From positions 56,968 to 120,967 of the forward strand of contig NZ_VINQ01000014.1 of NCBI RefSeq assembly GCF_008369105.1: a DNA stretch of 64,000 nt. Direction: 5' to 3'. The DNA comes from Aquicoccus porphyridii (GTDB lineage Bacteria; Pseudomonadota; Alphaproteobacteria; Rhodobacterales; Rhodobacteraceae). The position numbers and the translations under genes are program-made. The notes below the pieces were generated by a model. The model saw only the letters and a program-made list of their open reading frames with translations, had not been told where the DNA came from and did not search any database. How positions within the stretch are numbered: position 1 is the first letter of the stretch; each line of letters opens with the position of its first letter. Positions 43,737-52,430 of the stretch are shown here, piece by piece.

Positions 43737-45338
43737 CTAGCGCCAGATGTTGTTCACACGGTCGAAAGCCCCGACCCGGTGATCGTCGCGGGCCTTTATC
43801 AGTTCTGCCTTTGCCACCTTGAACGAGGTTGTGCGTGGCATGGTGTCGATGAATTCGAAGTACCTCGGCACCTTGAACGGGGCGAGACGCCCACCGGCAT
43901 AGGCGACAATCTGGTCGATCAGATCGGTGTCGGGGGCGTATCCGTTCTGAAGCGTAAGATATGCTTTGACTTCCTCTCCCCGGATGTCGTCGGGAACGGG
44001 TATCAGCGCGACTTCCTCGATCTCATCCATATCCCGCAGAACGCCTTCGACTTCGCGGCAGGCGATGTTCTCGCCAGAGCGTCGGATCATGTCCTTTTTG
44101 CGCCCAACGATGAAGTGGAAGCCCCGCGCGTCACGGCGAAACAGGTCGCCGGTATAGAACCAGCCATCCTTCAGCGCCTGGTCGGTCGCTTCGGGGTTTT
44201 CATGGTAGCCGAGGAACATTCCGGGCCCCCTGATGATAAGCTCTCCGATTTCGCCCACGGGAACCTCGGTGCCCGACTCGTCCACAATCCGGGTTTCGCG
44301 GAAGGGTGATGGGATGCCGCAGCTTCCCGATCCAACCATGTCCGTCGCTTCCATCGGCATGTAGAGGCCCGAACCGATTTCGGTCATGCCAAATGCTTCG
44401 CGTGCGGTCAGGCCATACCGTGTCTCGATTTCGGCATGGGCCGATGCCCTGACACCGTAGATATTGGCGCGGATGACGGGATTGTCCGCGTCATGCGGTG
44501 CTGGGGGTTGTTTGCTGGCAGCCTCGGGAAAAAGACAGAACTCGATCCGGTGCTCGCACAGCCAGCCCGAAAATTTCGAGGCGCTTTGCCGTTTACCAAC
44601 GACAATGGTTCCCCGCTGGTAGATCGCCATCAACAACAGCCATTGAGGGTCCATGTAGCTGAATGGCGTGGTCGCAAGGATGCGGCGAAAACGTCGGCCA
44701 TCGCGCCAGGCGTTCACCATGCCCGTCGTCAGCCAATACCTATGGGTCAGAAGACACCCCTTGGGGAGGCCGGTCGTGCCCGATGTATACTGGATATTCA
44801 TCAGATCGTCGCGGTCGACATGCGCGCATGGACAATCCGCGGCGTCGGCGTTGCCCAGATTTTCCTGCCAGTCCTGCCCGCCAACGATAGCGACCTCGAC
44901 ATCGAGCTCCAGCTCGTCGAGCACACCGATCAGATCCACGTGGATCATGAGCAACCGTGCGCCCGAGTTCTTGACCAGGTAGGCCAGCTCCCGTGCCGAA
45001 TACCGAATGTTGACCGGCACCATGACAGCCCCGATCCAGCCCAGCCCAAACCATGTCAGCGGCATCTCCGGCACGTTCGGCAGCATGACGGCCACGCGAT
45101 CGCCTTTCCGGACATCCAGCGCGGCCAGAAGGGCACCGTATTTCAGGCTTTCCTGTCGAACCTCCGCGTAGGTGGCGCTGATCCCTTCATCGAAGAATTC
45201 CCATAGCGTGGCATCCGGGCATTCGGTGGCCGCGCCATCAAGGAGATCAGTGATCGACGCGGCAAAATCCGCCGCTTCGATGGCCGCCCGGCGCTGGGTC
45301 GGGGTCTGGTCTGGAAAGGTAAGGGGGACAGCCGTCAT
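43737..45338 (-). CDS. Acyl-CoA ligase (CaiC-like, AMP-forming)
   Basis: A 533-residue adenylate-forming enzyme, paralogue of the 29964 product. YTSGTTGLPKGC is the nucleotide motif, AFGMTEIGSG and GRKKDMIRRSGENIACREVE follow, and the catalytic lysine is in SFKVAKAEL. First gene of the leftward operon; the start at 45338 has AGGAA upstream, while an in-frame ATG 19 codons earlier is less likely. It would thioesterify a carboxylic acid, perhaps one released by the amidase two genes downstream. The promoter lies in the 277-base divergent region. Confidence 0.87.
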   Translation of the reverse strand: MTAVPLTFPDQTPTQRRAAIEAADFAASITDLLDGAATECPDATLWEFFDEGISATYAEVRQESLKYGALLAALDVRKGDRVAVMLPNVPEMPLTWFGLGWIGAVMVPVNIRYSARELAYLVKNSGARLLMIHVDLIGVLDELELDVEVAIVGGQDWQENLGNADAADCPCAHVDRDDLMNIQYTSGTTGLPKGCLLTHRYWLTTGMVNAWRDGRRFRRILATTPFSYMDPQWLLLMAIYQRGTIVVGKRQSASKFSGWLCEHRIEFCLFPEAASKQPPAPHDADNPVIRANIYGVRASAHAEIETRYGLTAREAFGMTEIGSGLYMPMEATDMVGSGSCGIPSPFRETRIVDESGTEVPVGEIGELIIRGPGMFLGYHENPEATDQALKDGWFYTGDLFRRDARGFHFIVGRKKDMIRRSGENIACREVEGVLRDMDEIEEVALIPVPDDIRGEEVKAYLTLQNGYAPDTDLIDQIVAYAGGRLAPFKVPRYFEFIDTMPRTTSFKVAKAELIKARDDHRVGAFDRVNNIWR

Positions 45339-45528
45339 CGTGCTTTTCAGTTCCTGTGCTTGTCGTCGCGGACACCGCAATTGATCTTGTTGCAACCAGT
45401 TAGACTGCTGGGCAAAGCGTTATCAAATTTCGAATTGAGCCAAAAACATAACCTGAAGGTATGACTAGGGGGTGAGGAATAAATACATCAAATCATACAG
45501 TTGGGATTGGCTCCTCTCGTTTTCAGGG

Positions 45529-45586
45529 TCATTCCAAAACGGAATGAAATTCGTTTGACTTGATATTTGACTAAAGGGGGTCATTC
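45529..45586. promoter_or_regulatory. Palindrome with repeated half site in the divergent control region
   Basis: TCATTCC-AAAAC-GGAATGA (45529-45547) is a perfect 7-bp inverted repeat. The half site with its flank, GGTCATTC, occurs at 45527 and again at 45579-45586. The region separates the ligase-amidohydrolase-amidase-LysR series from the importer operon at 45616. Another small palindrome, ACCT-GA-AGGT, is near 45453. A candidate operator set, probably for the LysR protein; the promoter hexamers cannot be assigned with confidence. Confidence 0.45.
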
Positions 45587-45615
45587 GTCGGCAGACTAGC
45601 GGCACATCACAACGG

Positions 45616-46740
45616 GTGCGCCCGAACAACCGCGACGAACGGAGCCTGAATTTGCAAGACACGGATTCTGAAGCTGTCATTCTCAAGATCGACGACGTTT
45701 CGAAGGTGTTTGACGGAGCGCGTGCGGTTGATCGGGTTGATCTCGACGTGAACGAAGGCGAATTCGTCACGTTGCTGGGGCCGTCCGGTTGCGGCAAGTC
45801 CACGCTGTTACGGATGATCGCCGGGTTCGAAGTCCCTTCGTCCGGGCGCATCCTGATGCGGGGAAAGGATATGTCGCGAGACCCGGCGTATCAGCGCGAA
45901 ATCGGAATGGTTTTCCAGAATCTGGCGCTGTTTCCCCACATGAATGTCTACGATAACGTGGCGTTCGGATTGCGGGCCCGCAAACGCACGGACGATCTGG
46001 ACCGTCGTGTCCGCGAGATGATTTCAATGGTCGGGCTCGAAGGGTTTGAAAGCCGCAGGACCGGCCAGATCTCGGGTGGCCAGCGGCAACGCGTCGCCTT
46101 GGCGCGATCACTTGTCACCGCGCCCGATGTCCTGCTTCTCGACGAACCTCTCTCGGCGCTGGACCTGAAGTTGCGGCGGCAACTGCAGGTCGAGCTGAAG
46201 CGGATACAACGCGAAACTGGCATCACATTCATTTTCGTGACCCATGATCAGGAAGAGGCATTGTCGATGTCCGATCGGATAGCGGTGATGACCGCAGGGA
46301 AGGTCGACCAGTACGGCTCGGCGGTGGACATATATCACAAGCCGCAGACGGAGTTCGTGGCCCGGTTCGTTGGCGAAACGAATTTTCTCAGCGGATCGGT
46401 TTGCTCGGTTACGTCAGAGCAAACCGAACTCGATCTGGATGGCACGGATATCCGGCTCAGTGTCGCGACCACTTCGGCCGCCAGGCGACAGGGCGAGCGC
46501 ATGTCGGTTTCCATCCGACCCGAGCATGTCCTGCTGGGGGCAAGGGGCGAGTATTCCGTTCCGGCCCGGGTGGTATCGCACAGCTTTTCAGGTGCGACGA
46601 TTACCTATGCGCTGGACAGTGCCGCCGGCCCACTCTTGGCACAGGTTCCGTTTCAGCCGGGGCGGGGGCATCCGCTTTTGCCTGGCGAAACCGTATCGGC
46701 CGGCTGGCCAAACGACGCAATCACACTGATCCCGGCCTAA
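45616..46740 (+). CDS. ABC importer ATPase (PotA type)
   Basis: A 374-residue ATPase with Walker A GPSGCGKS, Q-loop MVFQNLALFPHMNV, signature ISGGQRQRV, Walker B LLLDEPLSALD and THDQEEALSMSD, and a C-terminal TOBE-type domain with SIRPEHVLLG. The long version begins at a GTG (45616); a TTG at 45652 with ACGGAGC upstream is a real alternative and would remove 12 residues. First gene of the second polyamine-type importer operon. Confidence 0.9.
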   Translation: MRPNNRDERSLNLQDTDSEAVILKIDDVSKVFDGARAVDRVDLDVNEGEFVTLLGPSGCGKSTLLRMIAGFEVPSSGRILMRGKDMSRDPAYQREIGMVFQNLALFPHMNVYDNVAFGLRARKRTDDLDRRVREMISMVGLEGFESRRTGQISGGQRQRVALARSLVTAPDVLLLDEPLSALDLKLRRQLQVELKRIQRETGITFIFVTHDQEEALSMSDRIAVMTAGKVDQYGSAVDIYHKPQTEFVARFVGETNFLSGSVCSVTSEQTELDLDGTDIRLSVATTSAARRQGERMSVSIRPEHVLLGARGEYSVPARVVSHSFSGATITYALDSAAGPLLAQVPFQPGRGHPLLPGETVSAGWPNDAITLIPA

Positions 46741-46773
46741 CCGGGGCATTCAATTCGACAAGGAGGACTTGAT

Positions 46774-47832
46774 ATGAAACTGACACGACGCCAATCCATT
46801 CTCGGTGCCATGGGAACCGCCACGGCGCTTTCGCAGCCGTCACGATTGATGGCCCAATCCGGCCAACTCCTGCATGCCTCGTGGGGCGGCGGTGTTGGCG
46901 ATACCTGGACCGAGGCGTTTGCGAAGCCTTATGCCGAGGAAACCGGAACCGCGGTCCGCATCGTCGAGGTCCCCAACCCTGAAGCCCAGTTTCGTGCGCA
47001 AGCCGGCAACCCGCAGTACCACACCGGCATCGGCACTTTTGTCCAGGGTGTGAACATGATGCGGGACGATATGCTGGAAACCTTCAGCATCGACGAATTG
47101 CCCGCGATGAAGGAAATCGACGAGAAATATTGGCTCAAGACCAAGGACGGACGCCTTGCCGGGATCACACCCTATTTTGCCTATTATGGCATCGCTGTGA
47201 ACACCAACGAGGCGTCAGTCGGCGAGTTCAAGTCGTGGAAGAATCTTGCCGATGAAAAATGGGCAGGGCGCCTTGGCATGACACGTCCGATCTATCTGTC
47301 GACCTACGATCTGACCATCCTCTCCAAGGCCGCGGGCGGTGACGAGTTCAATACCGAAGGAGGGCTGGACCTTCTTGAAGGGATGGCCCGGAACGTACTC
47401 AATGTGTCCAACTCGCTGGCGCAGCAGAACACCATGCTTGAACGCGGAGAGGTTGCAGCGATGCCATTCTATTCTGTCCGGGTCTGGTCGTTGAACGAGG
47501 CCGGGGTGGATTATGTGCGAATAGTCATCCCCGAGGAGGGCGCCCTTCTTCTGCCCTATGTGGTGGTTGCCCCCAAAGGTGTCGCGGATCGCGAGATGGT
47601 GGCAAACTGGCTCAATTATATCGCGGGCGCTGCTCCGCAAGAGCGTGGCATGGCGATCTCGGGATACATCCCGGCGAATTCCAAGGCCGAGGCGACTGAC
47701 GAGATTACGGCGAAACTTGGCATGAGCTATTCCGATTTGCGGGCAAAACTCTATCAGCCCGACTGGGGCCATATCGCCGAGCATCAGAAAGACACGGTCG
47801 CAACCATCGACCAGATGCTCGCCAATCTCTGA
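46774..47832 (+). CDS. ABC importer periplasmic binding protein (PotD-like) with a twin-arginine signal
   Basis: A 352-residue binding protein. The N-terminus MKLTRRQSILGAMGTATALS has the RR pair and hydrophobic run of a Tat signal peptide, with cleavage likely after LMA near residue 28. The mature part has HASWGGGVGDTWTEAF and GITPYFAYYGIAVNT, like spermidine/putrescine-type proteins. A Tat signal suggests folding before export, unlike the Sec signals of the other four binding proteins here. An AAGGAGG site precedes the start. Confidence 0.87.
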   Translation: MKLTRRQSILGAMGTATALSQPSRLMAQSGQLLHASWGGGVGDTWTEAFAKPYAEETGTAVRIVEVPNPEAQFRAQAGNPQYHTGIGTFVQGVNMMRDDMLETFSIDELPAMKEIDEKYWLKTKDGRLAGITPYFAYYGIAVNTNEASVGEFKSWKNLADEKWAGRLGMTRPIYLSTYDLTILSKAAGGDEFNTEGGLDLLEGMARNVLNVSNSLAQQNTMLERGEVAAMPFYSVRVWSLNEAGVDYVRIVIPEEGALLLPYVVVAPKGVADREMVANWLNYIAGAAPQERGMAISGYIPANSKAEATDEITAKLGMSYSDLRAKLYQPDWGHIAEHQKDTVATIDQMLANL

Positions 47833-47837
47833 AAGTG

Positions 47838-47861
47838 TCGGCCCGGTACGCGCCGGGCCGA
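47838..47861 (+). terminator. Strong hairpin after the binding-protein gene
   Basis: A perfect 9-bp GC stem (TCGGCCCGG / CCGGGCCGA) with a 6-base loop, 5 bases after the stop and before the permease start. No T tract follows, so it may stabilise the upstream message rather than end it. Confidence 0.65.
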
Positions 47862-47887
47862 TGCCGCACAAGCCGGAGGCTGCTGCT

Positions 47888-48727
47888 GTGCCCAAGTTCT
47901 CCCGTTCCGTCCTTCTCCTTGCGCCATCCGCCCTGCTCATGGGCGTTTTCCTGATCGGTTTGATCGGGCTGATCACGTCATCCTTGTCGATAGATGGTCA
48001 GCTTGATCTTGGGCACTACACAGCGATCCTGAATCGACCGGACTATGTCGAGATGCTTGGACGGACTCTCAGGATTGCGGCGTTGACCACGTTCTTCTCT
48101 GTCCTGCTCGGATTTCCGACCGCTTATTATGTGGCGCGCTATCGCGGCAACCGAAACTTTCTGCTGCTGCTGATCATCTTTCCATGGTTGGTGTCCATCG
48201 TGGTGCGCAGCTATGGCTGGGTTGTGATCCTGGGGCCGAGGGGTCTGATCAACGGATTTGCCAGCTGGGTCGGGCTGGCCGATCGGCCTATGAAGCTGAT
48301 GTACAATGATTTCGGGGTGATCCTTGGGCTGGTGCACGTCCTGCTGCCGTTCATGATTATCGCAATCCTGTCGGTCATGTTGCAGATTCCACGCTCGATG
48401 GAGGAAGCCTCGATGAGCTTGGGCGGTCGACCCGCCCACAGCTTTCGGACAGTGGTTCTGCCGCTGGCGTTGCCCGGCATCTTGACCGGAATCACCTTGG
48501 TCTACCTCATGGCAACAGGCGCAATCGTGACGCCCCTGTTGCTTGGGGGGCTGGGGGACACGATGCTTGGCACCGAGATATTTCAGGAAGTGATGCACTT
48601 CTTCGACTATCCGAAGGCAGCAGCATTGGCGACGGTTCTGTTGATCACAGCGCTTGGCGTTGTGCTTCCTATACAGATATTCGAACGCTGGCTGGTTCGG
48701 CGACTTTCAGATGGGGCCGGCCAATGA
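47888..48727 (+). CDS. ABC importer permease (PotB type)
   Basis: A 279-residue permease with about six segments. LLLLIIFPWLVSIVVRSYGW and the EAA loop QIPRSMEEASMSLGGRPAHS are typical of PotB-like proteins. The GTG at 47888 is preferred because GGAGG stands 8 bases upstream; an ATG at 47861 is the alternative, but it falls on the last base of the hairpin. The gene overlaps the next by four bases. Confidence 0.86.
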   Translation: MPKFSRSVLLLAPSALLMGVFLIGLIGLITSSLSIDGQLDLGHYTAILNRPDYVEMLGRTLRIAALTTFFSVLLGFPTAYYVARYRGNRNFLLLLIIFPWLVSIVVRSYGWVVILGPRGLINGFASWVGLADRPMKLMYNDFGVILGLVHVLLPFMIIAILSVMLQIPRSMEEASMSLGGRPAHSFRTVVLPLALPGILTGITLVYLMATGAIVTPLLLGGLGDTMLGTEIFQEVMHFFDYPKAAALATVLLITALGVVLPIQIFERWLVRRLSDGAGQ

Positions 48728-49500
48728 CCTCTCGCATCATAGCCGTGGCGGTCCTGTTGTTTCTTCCGCTGCCGATCGTCATCGTCGTTCTGTCGTCCTT
48801 CACCTCGGCAGGCTATCTTTCTTTTCCGATAAAGGGAGTGTCCTTGCGCTGGTATGCGGAATTCCTTGGGTCTGCAGACTGGCTTCGCGTGATGGGAACG
48901 TCGGCTCTTTTGGCGTTGATCGGGGCGACCGTCAGCACTGCGGCATCCCTTGGCGCAGCATGGGCGGTGGTTCGGCATCGCATCCGTTTCGGCACGGTTT
49001 ATGAAACCATCCTTCTGACGCCGCTGATCTTTCCTCATGCGGCAATTGGCGTGATCATGATTGTCACGCTTTCCAGCTTGGGGTGGTTGGGCACATTCAC
49101 CGGGCTGGTGTTGGTGCATTGCATTCTGACCATTCCCTATGCCTATCGCCCTGTCGCTGCGGCTCTTCGCAAGGCGGACCCGGCGCTGGAAGAGGCGGCG
49201 GCCAGCCTTGGGTCACGTCCATGGCGCACCTTTTGGCAGGTGTCCTTGCCCGCCGTCCGACCGGGCCTTGTCACCTCTCTTCTGTTCAGCTTCATCATCT
49301 CGTTTGACGAGGTGACGGTGACGATGTTCCTTGTCGGCCCATTCGTGATGACACTGCCGGTGCAGGTTTTCTCCGAGGTCCTGGAAAGCGCCAGTCCCGT
49401 GATTGCGGCGGTATCTGCAACCTTGGTATTGTTCACGTCCGCGATGGTATTCGTTCTGGATCGGGTAATCGGAATCCAGTTCTTTGTTGAGCGCGATTGA
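48724..49500 (+). CDS. ABC importer permease (PotC type)
   Basis: A 258-residue permease. FPIKGVSLRWYAEFLGSADW, the EAA loop KADPALEEAAASLGSRPWRT and ISFDEVTVTMFLVGP mark the PotC family. Coupled to the PotB gene by an ATGA overlap and to the oxidase gene by a one-base overlap (TGATG), so importer and oxidase are made together. Confidence 0.9.
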   Translation: MTSRIIAVAVLLFLPLPIVIVVLSSFTSAGYLSFPIKGVSLRWYAEFLGSADWLRVMGTSALLALIGATVSTAASLGAAWAVVRHRIRFGTVYETILLTPLIFPHAAIGVIMIVTLSSLGWLGTFTGLVLVHCILTIPYAYRPVAAALRKADPALEEAAASLGSRPWRTFWQVSLPAVRPGLVTSLLFSFIISFDEVTVTMFLVGPFVMTLPVQVFSEVLESASPVIAAVSATLVLFTSAMVFVLDRVIGIQFFVERD

Positions 49501-50798
49501 TGGCCGATCTGATCCAGACACCCTATTGGTGGGAAGAAGCGCCGCCGCGCAGTGTTCCGAATGCGCCCCCGGCGCGGACGGACGTGGTTGTGGTCGGGGG
49601 GGGCTATACCGGATTGAATGCCGCCATTGCGCTACGCCAATCGGGCATTGCAGTCACAGTTGTCGAGGCGGAAGATTTCGGCTTCGGGGCCAGCAGTCGC
49701 AACGCCGGTCACGTTTCTAGCGGCGTGAATTTGGGTAAATCGGCTGCGTCATCCAAGGTTCGCTCGCCTATGGAGCGCCGACTGCTGGCGGCGTTATTAG
49801 AGCAATTGAAGAATGAAGCGGCTGCCTCGTTCGATTTTCTTGAGGCCCGTGTTGGCGAACTGGGGCGAAATGTCGAATACCGACGGTCAGGGCGCGTCGT
49901 CTGTGCGTCGCTGCCTTCGCATTTCGACGCGCTGCGGGCCAAGTCGGCCAAGATGACTCGCGACGGAGTTCACCTGTTCGAGAGGGCGGAGCAACGACGC
50001 GTAATCGGGTCAGACATCTATCATGGCGTGATGACCATCGACCGGGCAGGGCAGCTTCACCCTGGAAAATACGTTCAGGCGCTGGTGGATCTGGCGATGG
50101 ACGAAGGTGCGCAGCTTTGTAGCAACTGTAGCGTTACCGCTATCGAACGACGTCACGGGGGGTTCAGGGTAAAGACTCGGCAGGCAAGCGTTGATTGCGA
50201 TCAGGTCCTGATCGCGACAAATGGCTACTCTGACGGTCTTTATCCTTGGGTCCGGCGACGGATCATACCGGCAGCCAGCTATATCGTCGTCACCGATGTC
50301 CTGCCCGAAGGCATGATCGAGGAGCTGTTGCCGAACGGGCGCACCGCGGTCGACAGCAGGCGGTTGCTCAGCTATTTCCGCCCGACGCCGGACCGGCGCC
50401 GGATTCTGTTTGGGGGGCGGGCCAGCTTGCGGATGCAGGACGCGGGTCGCGTGGCGCAAGAGCTTGCCGGTCGCCTGCACGAGGTTTTCCCGCAGACCAA
50501 AGGGATCGCGATTCGAAATGCGTGGTCCGGTCGGATAGCCTTTACCTTTGATCTGCTTCCACATTTTGGGGAACATGGTGGGATCGTGTATGCCCTTGGG
50601 TGCAACGGATCGGGTGTCGCGATGCAAAGCTATCTTGGGCACATGGCAGGCCGTGCAATGGCGGGAAAGGAACGATCCGCCTTCTGGAATCTTGATTTCC
50701 CGACCATGCCATTCTATCGCGAGACGCCGTGGTTCCTGCCTGCGGTTACTGGTTGGTACAGGTTTCGGGACGTGCTGGAACGTATGACCGGGGTCTGA
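49500..50798 (+). CDS. FAD-dependent amine oxidoreductase (PuuB/DAO family)
   Basis: A 432-residue flavoprotein. PYWWEEAPP at the start resembles gamma-glutamylputrescine oxidase (PuuB)-like proteins; the FAD motif is VVVVGGGYTGLNAAIAL with VVEAEDFGFGASSRNAGH after it, and ALGCNGSGVAMQSYLG is the C-terminal FAD contact. It would oxidise the amine brought in by the adjacent polyamine-type importer, releasing an aldehyde and hydrogen peroxide or passing electrons onward. Last gene of this operon; the DAO protein at 9940 is only distantly similar. Confidence 0.87.
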   Translation: MADLIQTPYWWEEAPPRSVPNAPPARTDVVVVGGGYTGLNAAIALRQSGIAVTVVEAEDFGFGASSRNAGHVSSGVNLGKSAASSKVRSPMERRLLAALLEQLKNEAAASFDFLEARVGELGRNVEYRRSGRVVCASLPSHFDALRAKSAKMTRDGVHLFERAEQRRVIGSDIYHGVMTIDRAGQLHPGKYVQALVDLAMDEGAQLCSNCSVTAIERRHGGFRVKTRQASVDCDQVLIATNGYSDGLYPWVRRRIIPAASYIVVTDVLPEGMIEELLPNGRTAVDSRRLLSYFRPTPDRRRILFGGRASLRMQDAGRVAQELAGRLHEVFPQTKGIAIRNAWSGRIAFTFDLLPHFGEHGGIVYALGCNGSGVAMQSYLGHMAGRAMAGKERSAFWNLDFPTMPFYRETPWFLPAVTGWYRFRDVLERMTGV

Positions 50799-50838
50799 AG
50801 GTCTGTGTACCGGGGACGGGAGTGGGCAAAATCTGTGG

Positions 50839-51201
50839 ATGGCTTGCTATGATGTAGTGGTTGTTCAAACAGGCGGATCACCATGGATGTACGGGACTAT
50901 TGTCGAAGCGACTTTTGAAAATGGGACCAAACAATCTCATCGCCTAGACAGCATCTGCCGCCCACTTCGGCAAGCCGGATCGGAGAACTTAGAGCTCATG
51001 ATGAGGGACGTCCGAAGCTTGCTTCGGGAAATGCAGGAAGCTGTCCTTCGGGATCAGATCGAGGAAATATCGGAAACGAGCAGGATCTGCCCCGACTGCA
51101 ACCGACAGGCTGACCATCACAATGGTGGCCACTTGACCACCACGATTTGCCCACTCCCGGTCCGGTGTCCTCCGGGACGGAGGCAGATCGATCTCGCGTA
51201 A
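50839..51201 (+). pseudogene. N-terminal fragment of a probable ISKra4-family transposase
   Basis: The frame reads VEATFENGTKQSHRL, then a helical LLREMQEAVLRDQIEE and a zinc-knuckle start ICPDCNRQA; this order matches the N-terminus of ISKra4-type transposases as I know them. After CPDCNR the sequence diverges into a Cys/Pro-rich ending with a stop, with no catalytic domain. The family call rests on pattern memory and is moderate. It marks the junction between the oxidase operon and the isomerase/importer block. Confidence 0.5.
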
Positions 51202-51374
51202 GGCGGTCGAGATGGCGCAACCAGCATCAACCTCGTGAATGACATTCCAGACGATCAGTCCCGGACGCCATCATGAAGCAGCATCGCCTGACTTCGGAAA
51301 GAACCAAGACCCCAGCGGACAACGAACCGAATACCCTTGACAATACCGCGATCAGAGAACTGTTTTCTGCCGTA
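51202..51374. other. Intergenic, no gene recognised
   Basis: 173 bases between the transposase fragment and the end of the isomerase-like gene. No coding frame or hairpin of note; may be further IS debris. Confidence 0.35.
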
Positions 51375-52196
51375 TCAGCGTGCCAAACCGCGCTCGGTCA
51401 GATAGGCCATCGAGCGCGGGATGCGAGTCTTGTCGCGCAGTTCTAGAACCAGCCGCGGGCCGTGGTCCAGCTCTGCAATGGCGCGGAACACCGCGTCCCA
51501 CAGAATCGTGCCTTCGCCGAGGCTCCAGTGCCGGTCGGCATAGCCGTCGGCATCCTGCAGGTGCACATGCTCAAGCTGCGCACCAGCATCCTGAATAAAG
51601 TAATCCACCGGCGGCGCACCGGTCGAGCCATGAGCGTAATGCGCGTGCCCAGTGTCCACCGACAGTTTCACCCGGTCGGAATTGAAGCTGTCGGCCAGCG
51701 CGCGACGTTCGGCGGGGTTGATGTCCATGATGTTCTCGATCACCAGGGTTACGCCCTGATCCTCGGCGCGTTTGACCACCGCATCCAGCGTGTCATGGGT
51801 GAACTCGATCACTTTGGCGCGTGATCCGGGGATGTTATCAAGGTTGTTGTGATCCCAGGTCGTGTAGGGCGAATGGATCACCATCTGATCTGCGCCGATG
51901 GCCTTGCAGACATCCAGCCCCTGCATCATCCGCATCTCGACCACGCGGCGGATCGCCGGGTCCATCGAATGAATGGTGAATCCCCAGAACGGGCCGTGGA
52001 TGCCGATGCGGCCCTTGTGACCGTCCAACTGGCGGCGGGTCTCTTCGGCCAGCGGCTGCCAGTCATTGTCCAGCGTTTCGGCGAAGAAGAAGCTTTGCAC
52101 CTCGATGTCGCGGTCGGCCTCGAGCAGCCAATCTCGGTAGTCGGCCAGCGCGTCGACTGGCAGGCAGGCCCCGATCACAGGAAGATCTGAGGTCAT
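51375..52196 (-). CDS. Sugar isomerase/epimerase-like TIM-barrel protein (AP endonuclease 2 superfamily)
   Basis: A 273-residue metal-dependent TIM barrel related to xylose isomerase-like and hydroxypyruvate isomerase proteins. Ligands expected for the family are present: E154 in VIENIMD, D181 and H184 in SVDTGHAHY, H210/H212 in LEHVHLQDADG and E252 in LVLEL. It would isomerise or epimerise a sugar or sugar-like compound in the cytoplasm. The start at 52196 follows AAAGGA; upstream in-frame methionines lack a site. Divergent from the third dipeptide-type importer, so the imported compound may contain a sugar or keto-acid part. Confidence 0.82.
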   Translation of the reverse strand: MTSDLPVIGACLPVDALADYRDWLLEADRDIEVQSFFFAETLDNDWQPLAEETRRQLDGHKGRIGIHGPFWGFTIHSMDPAIRRVVEMRMMQGLDVCKAIGADQMVIHSPYTTWDHNNLDNIPGSRAKVIEFTHDTLDAVVKRAEDQGVTLVIENIMDINPAERRALADSFNSDRVKLSVDTGHAHYAHGSTGAPPVDYFIQDAGAQLEHVHLQDADGYADRHWSLGEGTILWDAVFRAIAELDHGPRLVLELRDKTRIPRSMAYLTERGLAR

Positions 52197-52430
52197 GTCA
52201 TTTATCCTTTCAGATTGACAATGCCCCAACTTTAGGTCCGTGCGGTAACAGGCATATAACGGGTGGGTGACGCTTTCATGGCGGGCGTAAGAAGGGGCTG
52301 CGGGCGCTGTCATCCAGGTGATACCCAAGCGACATCAAGTATTAGAAAAAATGTCACGCTCGCGTTGCCGCGCCGTCATGCGCTCTACCCTACGATGGCG
52401 ATATCTTTCGTTCATCCCAATGAGGACTTC
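52197..52430. promoter_or_regulatory. Divergent promoter region
   Basis: 234 bases separating the isomerase-like gene and the importer binding-protein gene, so both promoters are here. A spaced GACAT...ATGTC inverted repeat lies at about 52330-52354 in an AT-rich stretch. No regulator gene is adjacent, and promoter hexamers are not clear. Confidence 0.35.
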
